Source: Haloferula rosea
GTDB taxonomy: Bacteria; Verrucomicrobiota; Verrucomicrobiia; Verrucomicrobiales; Akkermansiaceae
DNA: 64,000 nucleotides
NCBI RefSeq assembly: GCF_016595525.1
Contig: NZ_JAENII010000001.1
Coordinates: forward strand, 523,603-587,602
Direction: 5' to 3'
This document shows, piece after piece, positions 36,101-44,549 of the stretch (positions are counted from its first letter, which is position 1; the number at the start of each line of letters is the position of its first letter). A program made the position numbers and the translations under genes. The notes beneath the pieces were generated by a model. The model searched no databases. It was given only the letters and a program-made list of their open reading frames with translations, and had not been told where the DNA came from.

Positions 36101-38118
36101 AAGCCCCGCTTGGTGGGGTAGGCAGGCCATGCGACGGGGTTTCCACCGCCGCCCTGAAGTCCGTACTTGCCGACGAGGGCGGTCCGGTAGCCGGCGGTGC
36201 GCAGGGTGGTGGCGAGGGTGTGGTTGTTCTCGAGGGCCTTGTCGAACTGGTTGTCCCGGATGTTGGCGTGGCCCTGGTGCATGCCGGTGAAAAGCGAGCC
36301 GCGGGAGGGTGCGCAGACGGGAGCGGGGCAGTAGTGGCGATCGAGAATCAGCCCTTGATTCGCCATCGCATCGAGGAAGGGGGTCTTGTGCTTCTTGCCG
36401 GCCTTGGAATTCTGGTGAAGGACGCCGATGTCACCGTAGCCGAGGTCATCGCAGAAGATGTAGAGGATGTTGGGGCGGTCGATCTTTGAGGCGGGGTCGT
36501 TGGGGTCGAGGCCTTTGGCGAGTTCGAAGCCATCGGGATTGCCGTCGCCATCCGAGTCCCGGTTGGCGGGGTCGGTAGTGGTCTCCGCGCCGTCGGCGAT
36601 CAGGTCATCGTCCGAGTCACCGTGGTTGGGGAAGGTGCCGGCATTGAACTCGGCGAGGTCGGTCAGCCCATCATTGTCGAAGTCCGCGGTACCATCCCGC
36701 GACGTGTCGCCGAAGTAGATCGTTTCCCAAGCGTCGGCCATGTTGTCGTTGTCTCCATCGGGGGCACCGGTGAAGGGAATCAACCGGCTGCCTCCGGAGC
36801 CGTTTGAGGTGACGGCGATGTTGATCCCGTTCACGGCGGGTTGCCCCTCGACCGTGATGGCGGACAGGAGGTTGTCGACCGTTCCCTCCGGGGAGAAGAC
36901 GGTGAATTCGAGGGTGGCGGTCGACCCGACCGGGAAGTCGACGGTCGATTGATCGAGCGGGCTGCTGCTCGTATCCAGCACGAGGTTTCCGCCTGAAAGG
37001 GTGGCGGTCACGGCTCGAAGTCCCTCGGTGCTGACCGTGCCCCCGGTCATGCTGAGGGGGCCATGGGTGATGCGGTGGTCGCCCCCGAGGGCGAACAGGG
37101 TGGTGCCGCCACTGACCGTGAGGGATCCGATCCCGAGGTTGAGTGTGCCCGTTGCTCCACCGCCACCGGGCGTGCCGGATGCGATCACGAGGTCGGCATC
37201 GACGGGTTCACCGGCATTGATGCTGGGGATCGTGGTCACGTTGTCGGCGTCCTTCGACCAGTTGTTCTCACCGAAGAGCGAAGCGCCGTCGCCACCGGAT
37301 GCGCCGGCGGTCCAGGTGTAGCTGTTCAGAACGATGGGCGAGGGTGTGCCGGTGACCTGGAAGTTGTCCCAGTAATGGCCGAAGCTGGTGCCAGTGACGT
37401 TGGTGAGGGTGAAGTAGGCGAGGCTGTCATGGGTGGTGCCGTCGTAGGTCGGGATCGAGCTGGAGGTGAAGGTGGCTCCGGTCTGGCTGGTCGTGGCGAC
37501 GGTCCAGCCCGAGTTGCCCACGGTCACGGTGAAGCTGGCGTCCTTGCTGGTGTCGAGCGAGTTTCCGTTTCCGCCGTTGCCCCACCAGTAGCTCCCGGGG
37601 ACTCCGGCTCCGGGAAGGGTCGCGCGGACCGGGCCAGCGACTTCGTAACCGGGTCTCTGACGGTCGTTGCTGTCATTGCCGAATGCGTCCCTGTCACCCA
37701 GCACGAGCGCGAAGATGGGTTGACCCGACGCGTCAAAGCCAGTCATGACCGTGGTGATCTCGACGTTGTTGGTGCGGATGGAGGCCAACTCGAAGCTGAG
37801 GGTGGCGGTGTCCGATCCGGAGAGGCTGACGATTTCGGACAGGTTGAACCGGGTGCTGAGCAGGCCGGTATCGTTGCTCTCGAGCGCCAGGGCCCCGTTT
37901 CCAAGGGTCGGATCTGACGAGGGGGACGTAGGACTGGGAAGGGCGGATGCGGTCTCGCCATCGGCATTGTAGATCGCGCTCCCTTTCGTGGGGTAGATCG
38001 AGCTCTCGAAGTCGGCCTCGAAGACCGTGGTCTGGGCGAGGACAGTTGCGGTGACGAGGCTGACGGCGATCAGGCCGTGGCGGAAGGTGCTCGGGGTGGG
38101 GAAGGAATCGGGGAGCAT
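33127..38118 (-). CDS. Giant secreted multidomain sulfatase (sulfatase, PA14, cadherin-like, LamG)
   Basis: A 1,663-residue secreted protein (start at 38118 preferred; an in-frame Met at 38151 adds 11 residues before the signal peptide, which ends VTATVLAQ). In order it has a beta-sandwich (about 30-260), a short beta-strand-repeat segment (325-390), a run of thrombospondin type 3-like calcium motifs (455-545, for example DSDGDGNPDGFE), an arylsulfatase A-like domain (548-1050), a PA14-like domain (about 1080-1210), a cadherin-like domain (about 1215-1305), a LamG/concanavalin-like domain (about 1310-1490) and the C-terminal DNDGLPRLLEYAF module. The sulfatase motif CAPSRGSLFTG gives Cys602 for formylglycine, so a maturase is needed; none is in the window. 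It likely desulfates polysaccharides such as algal sulfated glycans. Confidence 0.85.
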   Translation of the reverse strand: MLPDSFPTPSTFRHGLIAVSLVTATVLAQTTVFEADFESSIYPTKGSAIYNADGETASALPSPTSPSSDPTLGNGALALESNDTGLLSTRFNLSEIVSLSGSDTATLSFELASIRTNNVEITTVMTGFDASGQPIFALVLGDRDAFGNDSNDRQRPGYEVAGPVRATLPGAGVPGSYWWGNGGNGNSLDTSKDASFTVTVGNSGWTVATTSQTGATFTSSSIPTYDGTTHDSLAYFTLTNVTGTSFGHYWDNFQVTGTPSPIVLNSYTWTAGASGGDGASLFGENNWSKDADNVTTIPSINAGEPVDADLVIASGTPGGGGATGTLNLGIGSLTVSGGTTLFALGGDHRITHGPLSMTGGTVSTEGLRAVTATLSGGNLVLDTSSSPLDQSTVDFPVGSTATLEFTVFSPEGTVDNLLSAITVEGQPAVNGINIAVTSNGSGGSRLIPFTGAPDGDNDNMADAWETIYFGDTSRDGTADFDNDGLTDLAEFNAGTFPNHGDSDDDLIADGAETTTDPANRDSDGDGNPDGFELAKGLDPNDPASKIDRPNILYIFCDDLGYGDIGVLHQNSKAGKKHKTPFLDAMANQGLILDRHYCPAPVCAPSRGSLFTGMHQGHANIRDNQFDKALENNHTLATTLRTAGYRTALVGKYGLQGGGGNPVAWPAYPTKRGFNEFFGYVRHADGHVHYPDYEWPLGNSASHRSKKELYDGEMEMASALDKCFTPDLFTAKAKQMIIDEHGDGDNEPFFILLAYDTPHAALQLPTVEFPGRNPSDDDDDSGFGISGGLQWTGIESGIINTAIGTEDSYIHPDYAGESWTDVEKRQATLIRRMDDCVGDLRKTLADLGIEDETLIVFSADNGPHSESYIAGVNYQPSSFQSYGPFEGIKRDCWEGGIRQPTLVCWPGTIPAGSTNEMPAQLHDWLATLSTVAGLTPPARTDGVDLTPTLTGTGSQKPTTTYIEYTTGGSTPTYSDFTNHGGTARTQSQVIFVDDYKGIRSNPATADTDFEIYDTRLTADPTESNNLAINPPAGQETYFVELQQRMKDRVLRIRQPDSSASRPYMDSTPVPPVTPGAVVNGVEWKSYSGFWPWIPEFTTEAELGNGTSASPDLADLPAGPMENGLLYTGYISIPTTGTWTFSVQSDSGAFLRIHDIMVLDDDFKHDGSVTTGTVLLEAGMHPYRIYYRNRSGVTPQLDITWSGPGTTAEELPASALFIEGTPDPEPIGIDDDATTAVGSSILIDVLANDIDDGLPNPLSITAVAAPTSGTTAIENNQVRYTPAAGYAGTDQFEYTLTDGQFTTTARVTVTLVFPISNLWVPFNEGQGTVVHDAGGTALGAQANSGPGPAWNDSPNGLALAFDGVDDFIPVNPAIYTPPLGSTPRTVTAWIKVPDASSSPTLGSLVSWGSNTGANGGKWHFRLENAAAGIGTLRVEVKGGYLRGSTDLRDNQWHHVALVFPTGGSDVTDCLLYVDGNLETPGGSTPEPITTNLDNALAIGVDDQNRYFEGLIDELRIYSSALSGPDITDQANDRDQAPAAWHARYFGDAVVDWNADDDNDGLPRLLEYAFVGNPHVTSSAPLPQLSIEDDTAYLTFSKPDDQCQGVDYTFEQSEDLLGWTSFEAIPDEDEPGPLPCTETVKFEAGTATPVRRFLRVRVDLRPTNQP

Positions 38119-38253
38119 GGGTTTGAAGGAGTTTGCTACGAATTGGAGCATTCCGCCACGACGATACTCGAAACGAGCCAGAAATTCACAAGAAAGGTGT
38201 CATGAGGAAGAGTTCTCGGAAATGATGGGCGAAGCGGATGCGTAGCGTGTCCG

Positions 38254-41200
38254 ATGCGGATAACATGGATGATGGCATGGCTGGCCTTGTGGCTGCCGCT
38301 TGGTGCGGAGGAGATTTTCAATGGAAAGGATCTCACCGGATGGGAGGGCGACCCGAAATTGTGGAGGGTGGAGGATGGCATGATCGTCGGTGAGACGAAT
38401 GCGACGGACAAGAAGCTGAGTGCGAACGAGTTCCTGATCTGGAAGGGTGGGGAGGTCGACGACTTTGATTTGTCCTTCAAGGCCCGGGTGACCGGGAACA
38501 ACTCCGGGGTGCAGTACCGTAGCGAGCGTCTGCCGGGCGAGGGTTGGCGCATGAAGGGGTATCAACTCGATCTGCACGCGAAGGCGGACTACTTGGGGAT
38601 GCTCTACGAGGAGCGGGGACGTGGCATTGCGTGTCTTCGGGGGCAACGCGTCAAACTTGCGGCGGATGCGGAGCCTGAGGAGATCGCGACTCTGGCGATC
38701 GAGCCGACGGATCTTTCCGAGTGGAACGAGTATCGGATCGTGGCCAAGGGTCATCGGCTCCAGCACTTCGTCAATGGACGGCTGGCGGTGCATGTGACGG
38801 ACCTGGATGAAGGGCGTCGCTCGATGAAGGGGCTGATCGGTCTGCAGCTGCATGCCGGGCCACCCATGCGGGTGGAGATGAAGGATCTGGTGCTGAAGAA
38901 GGCGGTCAGCGCTCCGGAGCCGACGACGGGGCCTGCGGTTTCGTGGATCTGGACGAGTGGTCGACCCACAAAGAACGAGAAGGCGTTTTTCCGGACGGAG
39001 TTCACGGCACCCAAGGACATCCTTGGTGCTGAGTTGGTGGTGACCGCCGACAACTACGCGCGCGTCTGGGTGAATGGTGAGGATCTGGGCGACAGTTGGG
39101 ACTGGAGCGTCGCTGCGAATCACGAGATCCGGAAGTTGCTGGTGCCGGGAGGGATGAACGTGATCGCGGTTGAGGCACGCAATCAAGAGGGCAATGCCGG
39201 TATGGCACTCCGCCTCCACGTGTCGCAGCCTGCGGGGAAGAAGCTGTTTGTGGTGTCCAACGCCCAGTGGCATGCGGCCAAGGAAGTCGGTGAGGGCTGG
39301 CAGGCCGTGGGGAGCACAAGCACGAAGTGGTCCCCGGCGACCGTGGTGGCCAAAATGGGAGACGAGCCATGGGGTATGGTGATTCCCGAGCCGGTGACCG
39401 GGAGTCGTGCAGTCAAGGGAGTCACGCTGCTGCCGGACTTCGAGTTGGAGCGCTTGATGACGGTACCGAAGGAGAAAGGGTCGTGGGTTTCGATGGCAGT
39501 GGATGACATCGGTCGCTTGATTTGTTCGGACCAGCACGGTGGCTTGTACCGGGTGACCATTCCTCCGACGGGGGTGCCTGAGGTCGAGGATCTGCCGATT
39601 TCGCTGATTGGGGCGCAGGGTCTTCTTTGGAAGGATGGAGCGCTCTACGTGACCGTCAATGAGGGTGGGATGAATCCATCCGGGGTGTATCGGGTCGAGT
39701 CGGATGGGGATCGCTGGGGCATGCCGAAGCTGTTGAAGGCGGTCAAGGGGCGGGGCGAACATGGACCCCACTCGCTGGTGGAGTCACCGGATGGGCAGTG
39801 GATCTACTTTTGTGCCGGCAACATGACGGCACTCCCGGACTACGAGAAAAGCTGGGTCCCTGAAATCTGGGGGGAAGACCAGCTCCTTCCTCGGCGGCCG
39901 GATGGTCGTGGGCATGCCCGGGACCGGATGGCTCCCGGTGGCTACATCGCCCGCTTCAAACCGGACGGGAGCGAGTGGGAATTGATCGGGATCGGTTTCC
40001 GGAACGAATACGATCTCGCCTTCAATGATCAGGGGGATCTCTTCAGCTATGATGCGGACATGGAGTGGGATCTGGGAATGCCATGGTATCGTCCGACGCG
40101 GATCAATCATGTCGTTCCGGGTGCGGAGTTCGGCTGGCGGAACGGGACCGGCAAGTGGCCGGAATACTATGAAGATAGTATGCCGGCCGCGGTGGATCTG
40201 GGTCCGGGTTCGCCGACCGGTCTGCTCGCGGGTCGGGGTGCGGCTTTCCCCGGGAAGTACCAGCGGGCGATGTATGCCTTCGACTGGACGTATGCGACCG
40301 TTCATGCGGTCCATTTCGTGAAGGAGGGCGAGACCTACACGGCCGAGCGGGAAGAGTTCCTCTCCGGGTTCGGATTGCCGCTCACGGACGCGGTGATCGG
40401 CAAGGACGGGGCGATGTATTTCCTGACCGGAGGGCGGAGGACCGAGTCGGCTTTGTGGCGGGTGCGCTACAAGGGGGAGGAATCGGTGGCACCGGTGCCG
40501 TATGCCACGGTCTTGCCGGCTATGACGGTCGCAAAGACCGGGATTTCCAGTGAGGACCGGACCGTGCGCTTCCGGGCGAGGACGGCGCTCGAACTGGAAG
40601 GAGTGAATGCGGCGGTTGAGGCCCTTGAAGCCGCCGACAAGCCGTGGGAGGTGATCCAGTCCGCCATGGCCGTGGCCCGACTGGATGCGGCCAAGCAGCA
40701 GTCAATGGTGATCCAGAGGCTCGTGGACCTCGAATGGACGGAGCTGAGCAAGCCGCAGAAGCTCAACTGGCTGCGGGCAGCGGGGCTGGCATTCGCGCGG
40801 GGCGGAGCGCCGAATGATGCGCTGCGTGGACTGGTCCTGGGTGAAATCGATGCGGCCTATCCGGCTCAGGATGGAGAGATCAATGCCGAGCTGTGCCGGA
40901 TGCTGTGCTATCTCAATGCTCCGGGAGTGGTGGGTCGGACGCTGAGCCTGATGGACACCGCTCCCCCTCCGGTCGCTCCCGACTGGCTGGCGCTCGCCGA
41001 GCGCAACAGCCGCTATGGAGGGGCAGTGAAGAAGATGGTGGCGAATCTCCCCCCCACGAGGGTGATTCACTATGTCTATTGCCTGCGCGCCGTTCCGGGT
41101 CCTTGGGAACGGAGCGAACGGGAACGCTTCATGGCCTGGCTCGATCGACTCGAGACCCGGACGGGCGGCAACAGCTACGCGGGTTTCATCCAGGACCTGA

Positions 41201-41784
41201 GAAAGGAGACGCTCAATGGTGCGACTCCGGACGAGCGGGTTTGGCTGGATGAACGGCAGCCGGTTGAAACCAAGGACCCACTGGCGGATCTGCCTCCGGT
41301 GAAGGGGCCGGGGAAAACCTGGACCATCGAGGAGGTGGAAGCCCTTGCGGCCGAAGGTTTCGATGGGGTGGACCGCAAGAATGGGGAGCGCATGTTCCGC
41401 GCGGTGCTGTGTGCGGCCTGCCACAGTTTCGGCGGGCAGGGCGGTGCGGTCGGTCCGGATCTGTCGACCCTTGGGGGGCGTTTCACCGCGAAGGATCTGG
41501 CCGTGGCCCTGATCGAGCCGAGCAAGGAGGTGTCGGACCAGTATGCCTTCGATGCCATCACCCGTGATGACGGATCGCAGGTGTTCGGGCGGACGTTGGA
41601 GGAGAAGGACAAGGTGCTGATCGTGGCGGTGAATCCTTTCGATTTTTCCAAGACCGTCGAGGTGGAGCGGAGTTCGGTGAAGGAGATCAAGCCATCGCCC
41701 ATCTCGCCGATGCCGGGTGGGCTGATCAATCGCCTGAACCGCGATGAGCTGCGCGACCTGCTGGGCTATCTGCTCAGCAAGTAG
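38254..41784 (+). CDS. DUF1080/beta-propeller/cytochrome c chimeric secreted protein
   Basis: A 1,176-residue secreted protein with a signal peptide (about 1-18). Residues 19-212 form a DUF1080 (3-keto-disaccharide hydrolase, concanavalin-like) domain with EEIFNGKDLTGWEG and NNSGVQYRSE. Residues 215-330 look like a galactose-binding-type domain (ARVWVNGEDLGDSWDW). Residues about 380-750 are a beta-propeller of the kind in PVC-group 'membrane-bound dehydrogenase' proteins (GLPLTDAVIGKDGAMYFLTG is a typical blade). A helical HEAT-like part follows, then a cytochrome c-type heme site CAACHS at about 1053 and a domain ending LRDLLGYLLSK. It probably acts on oxidised sugars, with electron transfer at the cell surface. 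It is divergent from the sulfatase gene (136 bp apart) and ends at a strong terminator. Confidence 0.85.
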   Translation: MRITWMMAWLALWLPLGAEEIFNGKDLTGWEGDPKLWRVEDGMIVGETNATDKKLSANEFLIWKGGEVDDFDLSFKARVTGNNSGVQYRSERLPGEGWRMKGYQLDLHAKADYLGMLYEERGRGIACLRGQRVKLAADAEPEEIATLAIEPTDLSEWNEYRIVAKGHRLQHFVNGRLAVHVTDLDEGRRSMKGLIGLQLHAGPPMRVEMKDLVLKKAVSAPEPTTGPAVSWIWTSGRPTKNEKAFFRTEFTAPKDILGAELVVTADNYARVWVNGEDLGDSWDWSVAANHEIRKLLVPGGMNVIAVEARNQEGNAGMALRLHVSQPAGKKLFVVSNAQWHAAKEVGEGWQAVGSTSTKWSPATVVAKMGDEPWGMVIPEPVTGSRAVKGVTLLPDFELERLMTVPKEKGSWVSMAVDDIGRLICSDQHGGLYRVTIPPTGVPEVEDLPISLIGAQGLLWKDGALYVTVNEGGMNPSGVYRVESDGDRWGMPKLLKAVKGRGEHGPHSLVESPDGQWIYFCAGNMTALPDYEKSWVPEIWGEDQLLPRRPDGRGHARDRMAPGGYIARFKPDGSEWELIGIGFRNEYDLAFNDQGDLFSYDADMEWDLGMPWYRPTRINHVVPGAEFGWRNGTGKWPEYYEDSMPAAVDLGPGSPTGLLAGRGAAFPGKYQRAMYAFDWTYATVHAVHFVKEGETYTAEREEFLSGFGLPLTDAVIGKDGAMYFLTGGRRTESALWRVRYKGEESVAPVPYATVLPAMTVAKTGISSEDRTVRFRARTALELEGVNAAVEALEAADKPWEVIQSAMAVARLDAAKQQSMVIQRLVDLEWTELSKPQKLNWLRAAGLAFARGGAPNDALRGLVLGEIDAAYPAQDGEINAELCRMLCYLNAPGVVGRTLSLMDTAPPPVAPDWLALAERNSRYGGAVKKMVANLPPTRVIHYVYCLRAVPGPWERSERERFMAWLDRLETRTGGNSYAGFIQDLRKETLNGATPDERVWLDERQPVETKDPLADLPPVKGPGKTWTIEEVEALAAEGFDGVDRKNGERMFRAVLCAACHSFGGQGGAVGPDLSTLGGRFTAKDLAVALIEPSKEVSDQYAFDAITRDDGSQVFGRTLEEKDKVLIVAVNPFDFSKTVEVERSSVKEIKPSPISPMPGGLINRLNRDELRDLLGYLLSK

Positions 41785-41806
41785 AGGCCGCTTCCCGATT
41801 CAACGC

Positions 41807-41837
41807 AAAAGGCCATCCCGGGCGGGATGGCCTTTTT
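41807..41837 (+). terminator. Intrinsic terminator
   Basis: A 13-bp stem (41807-41819 with 41824-41836), a 4-nt loop and a T run lie 23 bp after the DUF1080/cytochrome gene. The A run on the left makes it usable from the minus strand as well, for the gene ending at 41883. Confidence 0.9.
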
Positions 41838-41882
41838 GGGTTTCCCTTGGCTCCCGGGTGGATCCGGGGGCAGGGAGAAAAG

Positions 41883-42557
41883 TCAGTCAGCTAGCCGGAC
41901 GACTTCGTTGAGGATCAATTCGTCGCCGGGCTCGGGTTTGACCTCAGCGAAGGAACTCACGGGGTTGGCGATGGCGCCATCGATCGAGACTTCACCGACC
42001 TTCAAGGTTCCGAGCACTCCACCGTTGCGCCGGATGGCGAGGACGGTGCCCATCTGGACGTTTTCCGGACGATCGACGGAGAGGATGGCGAAGCCGCCGT
42101 AGGTTGGATCCTCAACCCATTCCTTGATGGTCGCGATGAGCATGGCGTCGTTGATGACGCGGGCCCGGCGTTGTTGTTTGTTGCGGCTCTCGGTGTAGCG
42201 GCCGGTGAGGAAGTTGGCCTCGTTCTCGGCAACGGCGGCTTCGGCGCGCAGGTCGACGGCTTCAGCTTCAAGCTGCTCGAGGCGTTCCTCGAGTTCCACG
42301 ACGGTTTCCTTGGCCTCCCCGCGGGTGACGAGGTCGGAATCCGAAGGGGATTCCACGGCATCGCGCAGGGTGCGGCGCTGCTTTTCGAGGCTCAGGCGTT
42401 CGAGTTCCTGCTGCATCTCGAAGAGCTGCTGGCGCATCACGGCGACGTCCTGAGGAGATGCCTCCTCGACCCCGCGTTGCATCCGGTTGGCGAAGACAAG
42501 CAGGGCTCCGATGAGTAGGGCCATGGTTGCTCCGAGAAGAATTTTCAGTGTGTCCAC
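41883..42557 (-). CDS. Membrane-anchored coiled-coil protein, unknown
   Basis: The real protein is probably 224 residues, starting at the GTG at 42557 directly before a single transmembrane helix (VDTLKILLGATMALLIGALL). The frame is open to 42857, but that upstream part is Pro/Arg-rich, unlike coding sequence, and overlaps the divergent gene. After the helix come about 120 residues of Glu/Leu/Gln-rich coiled coil (residues 30-140), then a beta-rich C-terminal domain with GGFAILSVDRPENVQMGT and VGEVSIDGAIAN. This tail resembles small OB- or SH3-like domains of envelope coiled-coil proteins, but no family is certain. It likely sits in the inner membrane facing the periplasm. Confidence 0.65.
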   Translation of the reverse strand: MDTLKILLGATMALLIGALLVFANRMQRGVEEASPQDVAVMRQQLFEMQQELERLSLEKQRRTLRDAVESPSDSDLVTRGEAKETVVELEERLEQLEAEAVDLRAEAAVAENEANFLTGRYTESRNKQQRRARVINDAMLIATIKEWVEDPTYGGFAILSVDRPENVQMGTVLAIRRNGGVLGTLKVGEVSIDGAIANPVSSFAEVKPEPGDELILNEVVRLAD

Positions 42558-42767
42558 GAGCGGGATGGTGCGCGGTCCCTCGGCGGATGTCAAATCAGCC
42601 TGTGAAGTGACCTTTCGGCCCGACCGGGCCTCCCGAGATGGGCGTGCAGGACTGGGAAAAGCCGCTGGATTCCGGCCTGGAGCAGGCAGGAGAAGGAGTT
42701 CGGCAGCTTCGGAGGGGGTGTTCGTGGGCTTTGTCGTTCCGTGCCATGTGCTATAGACGTCCGTGGC

Positions 42768-43445
42768 ATGGAGTGCGATCAGAAGCAGGATCCGAAATTG
42801 ATGGGGAACGGGGAGACGCCCTCTCCTCGCCAGATCGAGGAGATGATGCGGGAGCAAGGGCGGGTCCGACGGCGGACGATGACCGGCTTCCTCGTCGGAA
42901 TGAGCCTGGTGGTTTACTCATGGGCGGTCCTGAGTATGCACACCCTGATCGTGAACACCGAGTGGCGGAGCGACATCTTCGGCCAGCTGTTCGTGAACGG
43001 GGTTTTCGCCTTCTTCGTCGCGCTGCCGATGGGCTTTTTCTTCATGCTCGGCTACCTGACGGGTCGAGCCTGCCTCCGCCATTCGTGGCGATGGAGGGCG
43101 GCGAGCGTGCTCCCGCTACTGCTGGGTGTTTTGATTCTGGCGGTTGCGGTCAGGCACCGGCTGGACTCCGGAGTGCTGTTCCGGAATATCCTCGAGTGCG
43201 ACTTGCCGGAGGGAGCGACCCAGGTGACCCATGCCTATGACAATCTGGTCCTCGAGGAGCATGCGGAGGTGTCCTTTGTGGCGCCTCGGGGCGAGATCGT
43301 CCGCTTGCTGAAGGAACTCCGCCAAGAGCCGGATCCGAGTCTGGGGACCCAGCACTTCTCCGGTGTTCCGTGCACCGGTGACTACGCGAAGATCACGGTT
43401 GAGTGGACCACCGGGCGTGTCTTGCTGACCTATCTCAATGTCTAA
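42768..43445 (+). CDS. Membrane protein with periplasmic or cytosolic C-terminal domain, unknown
   Basis: Likely 225 residues from the Met at 42768. Alternative in-frame Mets are at 42741 and 42801, and the last gives MGNGETPSPRQ. A basic N-terminus is followed by three hydrophobic segments (about 37-56, 74-97 and 108-125 of the longer form). A soluble C-terminal domain (about 100 residues) then contains FRNILECDLPEGATQV and GVPCTGDYAKITVEWTTG, with two Cys residues. No family is recognised. It is divergent from the coiled-coil anchor gene, and both are membrane proteins without clear partners. Confidence 0.7.
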   Translation: MECDQKQDPKLMGNGETPSPRQIEEMMREQGRVRRRTMTGFLVGMSLVVYSWAVLSMHTLIVNTEWRSDIFGQLFVNGVFAFFVALPMGFFFMLGYLTGRACLRHSWRWRAASVLPLLLGVLILAVAVRHRLDSGVLFRNILECDLPEGATQVTHAYDNLVLEEHAEVSFVAPRGEIVRLLKELRQEPDPSLGTQHFSGVPCTGDYAKITVEWTTGRVLLTYLNV

Positions 43446-43454
43446 CGGAAGGAT

Positions 43455-44432
43455 CTAACGGTCCAGGTGGTCGAGCCAATCGGCGATGTCCGAAATGACT
43501 TCGTCCTTGATGGTGTCGTACATCAGCAGGTGGTGGCCCTCGGGGTAGTAGAGGCGCTTGTCGGGCGTCTCTGCCGGGATGCGGGCCGCAAAGGATTGGA
43601 CGTCGTAGGGAGTGGTGAAGAAGTCCTTGCCGCCATGCACGATGAGGGTGGGCACCTTGAAGGTCTCGGCGCATTCGGGCATTTCCTCAATCATGTCACC
43701 CAGGGCGACGAGGAGCCGAAGTGTGTGGGTTTCGACGTGCCACGAGTTGGTCTCGGATTGGTCGGAATGCAGGCTGTCCTCGGTCATTTGCACCTCTTCG
43801 CCGCCGGCGAGGGTTTCGAGGGAGATCCGCTTGGTGGGTGCGACTTTGGAAATTCCGCGGACGAGTTCCTTTTTCCACGCCGGGAAGTCATCCCGGATCT
43901 TCACGACGGGTGAGGAGATGGCGATGGCATCGCACGGTGGCGTTTGGTTGCTCTCGACCAGATCGTGGTAGGTGTGGGCGATGATCAGGCCACCCATACT
44001 CTCACCAAACCAGACGATGCGGGCATCGGGATGCTTGCTTTGGATGAGTGAGGTGAAGGCGATCAGGTCGTTCGACCAGAGGGCGGGGTCATCGATGTCT
44101 CCCCGGCGCTCTTTCTTGGGGTCGCGCCCCTGGCCGCGGACTTCGTAGGCGTAGACGGCGCACTCCGGTTGCTCGCGCATCATGTGGAGGGCGAGGTTCT
44201 CGTAGTCGATCGAGGCGCCGCTGAATCCGTGAAGCCCGATGATGACGGTCTCCGGTTCGGTGCCTTTCCTCAGCCATTTGCGGTATTGGAAGGTTTCATC
44301 GCGCTGGTCGGCAGGCTGCTGGTGGCTGACGAGGGTGTAATCCGGTGCGCAACTGGTTAGGGCGAGACCCAAGGCGACGGCAGCCATCGCCAGGAGACGG
44401 CGGCAGAAGTCGGTGGGGAAGGGGTGGCTCAC
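43455..44432 (-). CDS. Lipoprotein alpha/beta-hydrolase, lysophospholipase/monoacylglycerol lipase-like
   Basis: A 325-residue lipoprotein (lipobox LALTSC, lipidated Cys about residue 28) with an alpha/beta-hydrolase fold of the serine aminopeptidase S33/monoglyceride lipase type. Visible elements are IIGLHGFSG (oxyanion region), RGQGRDPKKERRGD (the RGHG-like loop), the nucleophile elbow WFGESMGG (Ser145), an acid residue in LIVHGGKD and the catalytic His in YPEGHHLLMYD. It should be exported and membrane-anchored, hydrolysing lipid esters at the envelope. It is monocistronic, convergent with the membrane-protein gene ending at 43445. Confidence 0.85.
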   Translation of the reverse strand: MSHPFPTDFCRRLLAMAAVALGLALTSCAPDYTLVSHQQPADQRDETFQYRKWLRKGTEPETVIIGLHGFSGASIDYENLALHMMREQPECAVYAYEVRGQGRDPKKERRGDIDDPALWSNDLIAFTSLIQSKHPDARIVWFGESMGGLIIAHTYHDLVESNQTPPCDAIAISSPVVKIRDDFPAWKKELVRGISKVAPTKRISLETLAGGEEVQMTEDSLHSDQSETNSWHVETHTLRLLVALGDMIEEMPECAETFKVPTLIVHGGKDFFTTPYDVQSFAARIPAETPDKRLYYPEGHHLLMYDTIKDEVISDIADWLDHLDR

Positions 44433-44549
44433 GCCCCAAGTGTCGCCCCGATGCGACTTGAGAGCAATGTTTGGATTTGGAGTCGGAGGGAGTCGGGTTT
44501 CGGATGAATTTCACGTCAACTTCACGGCTTTCTCACTCAAGGAGGCATC

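Noticed and set aside
38200..39771. Long minus-strand frame (523 codons)
   Set aside because: Antisense to the DUF1080/propeller gene, which has recognised domains on the plus strand. The translation is rich in Arg, His, Leu and Pro, as expected for GC-rich antisense.
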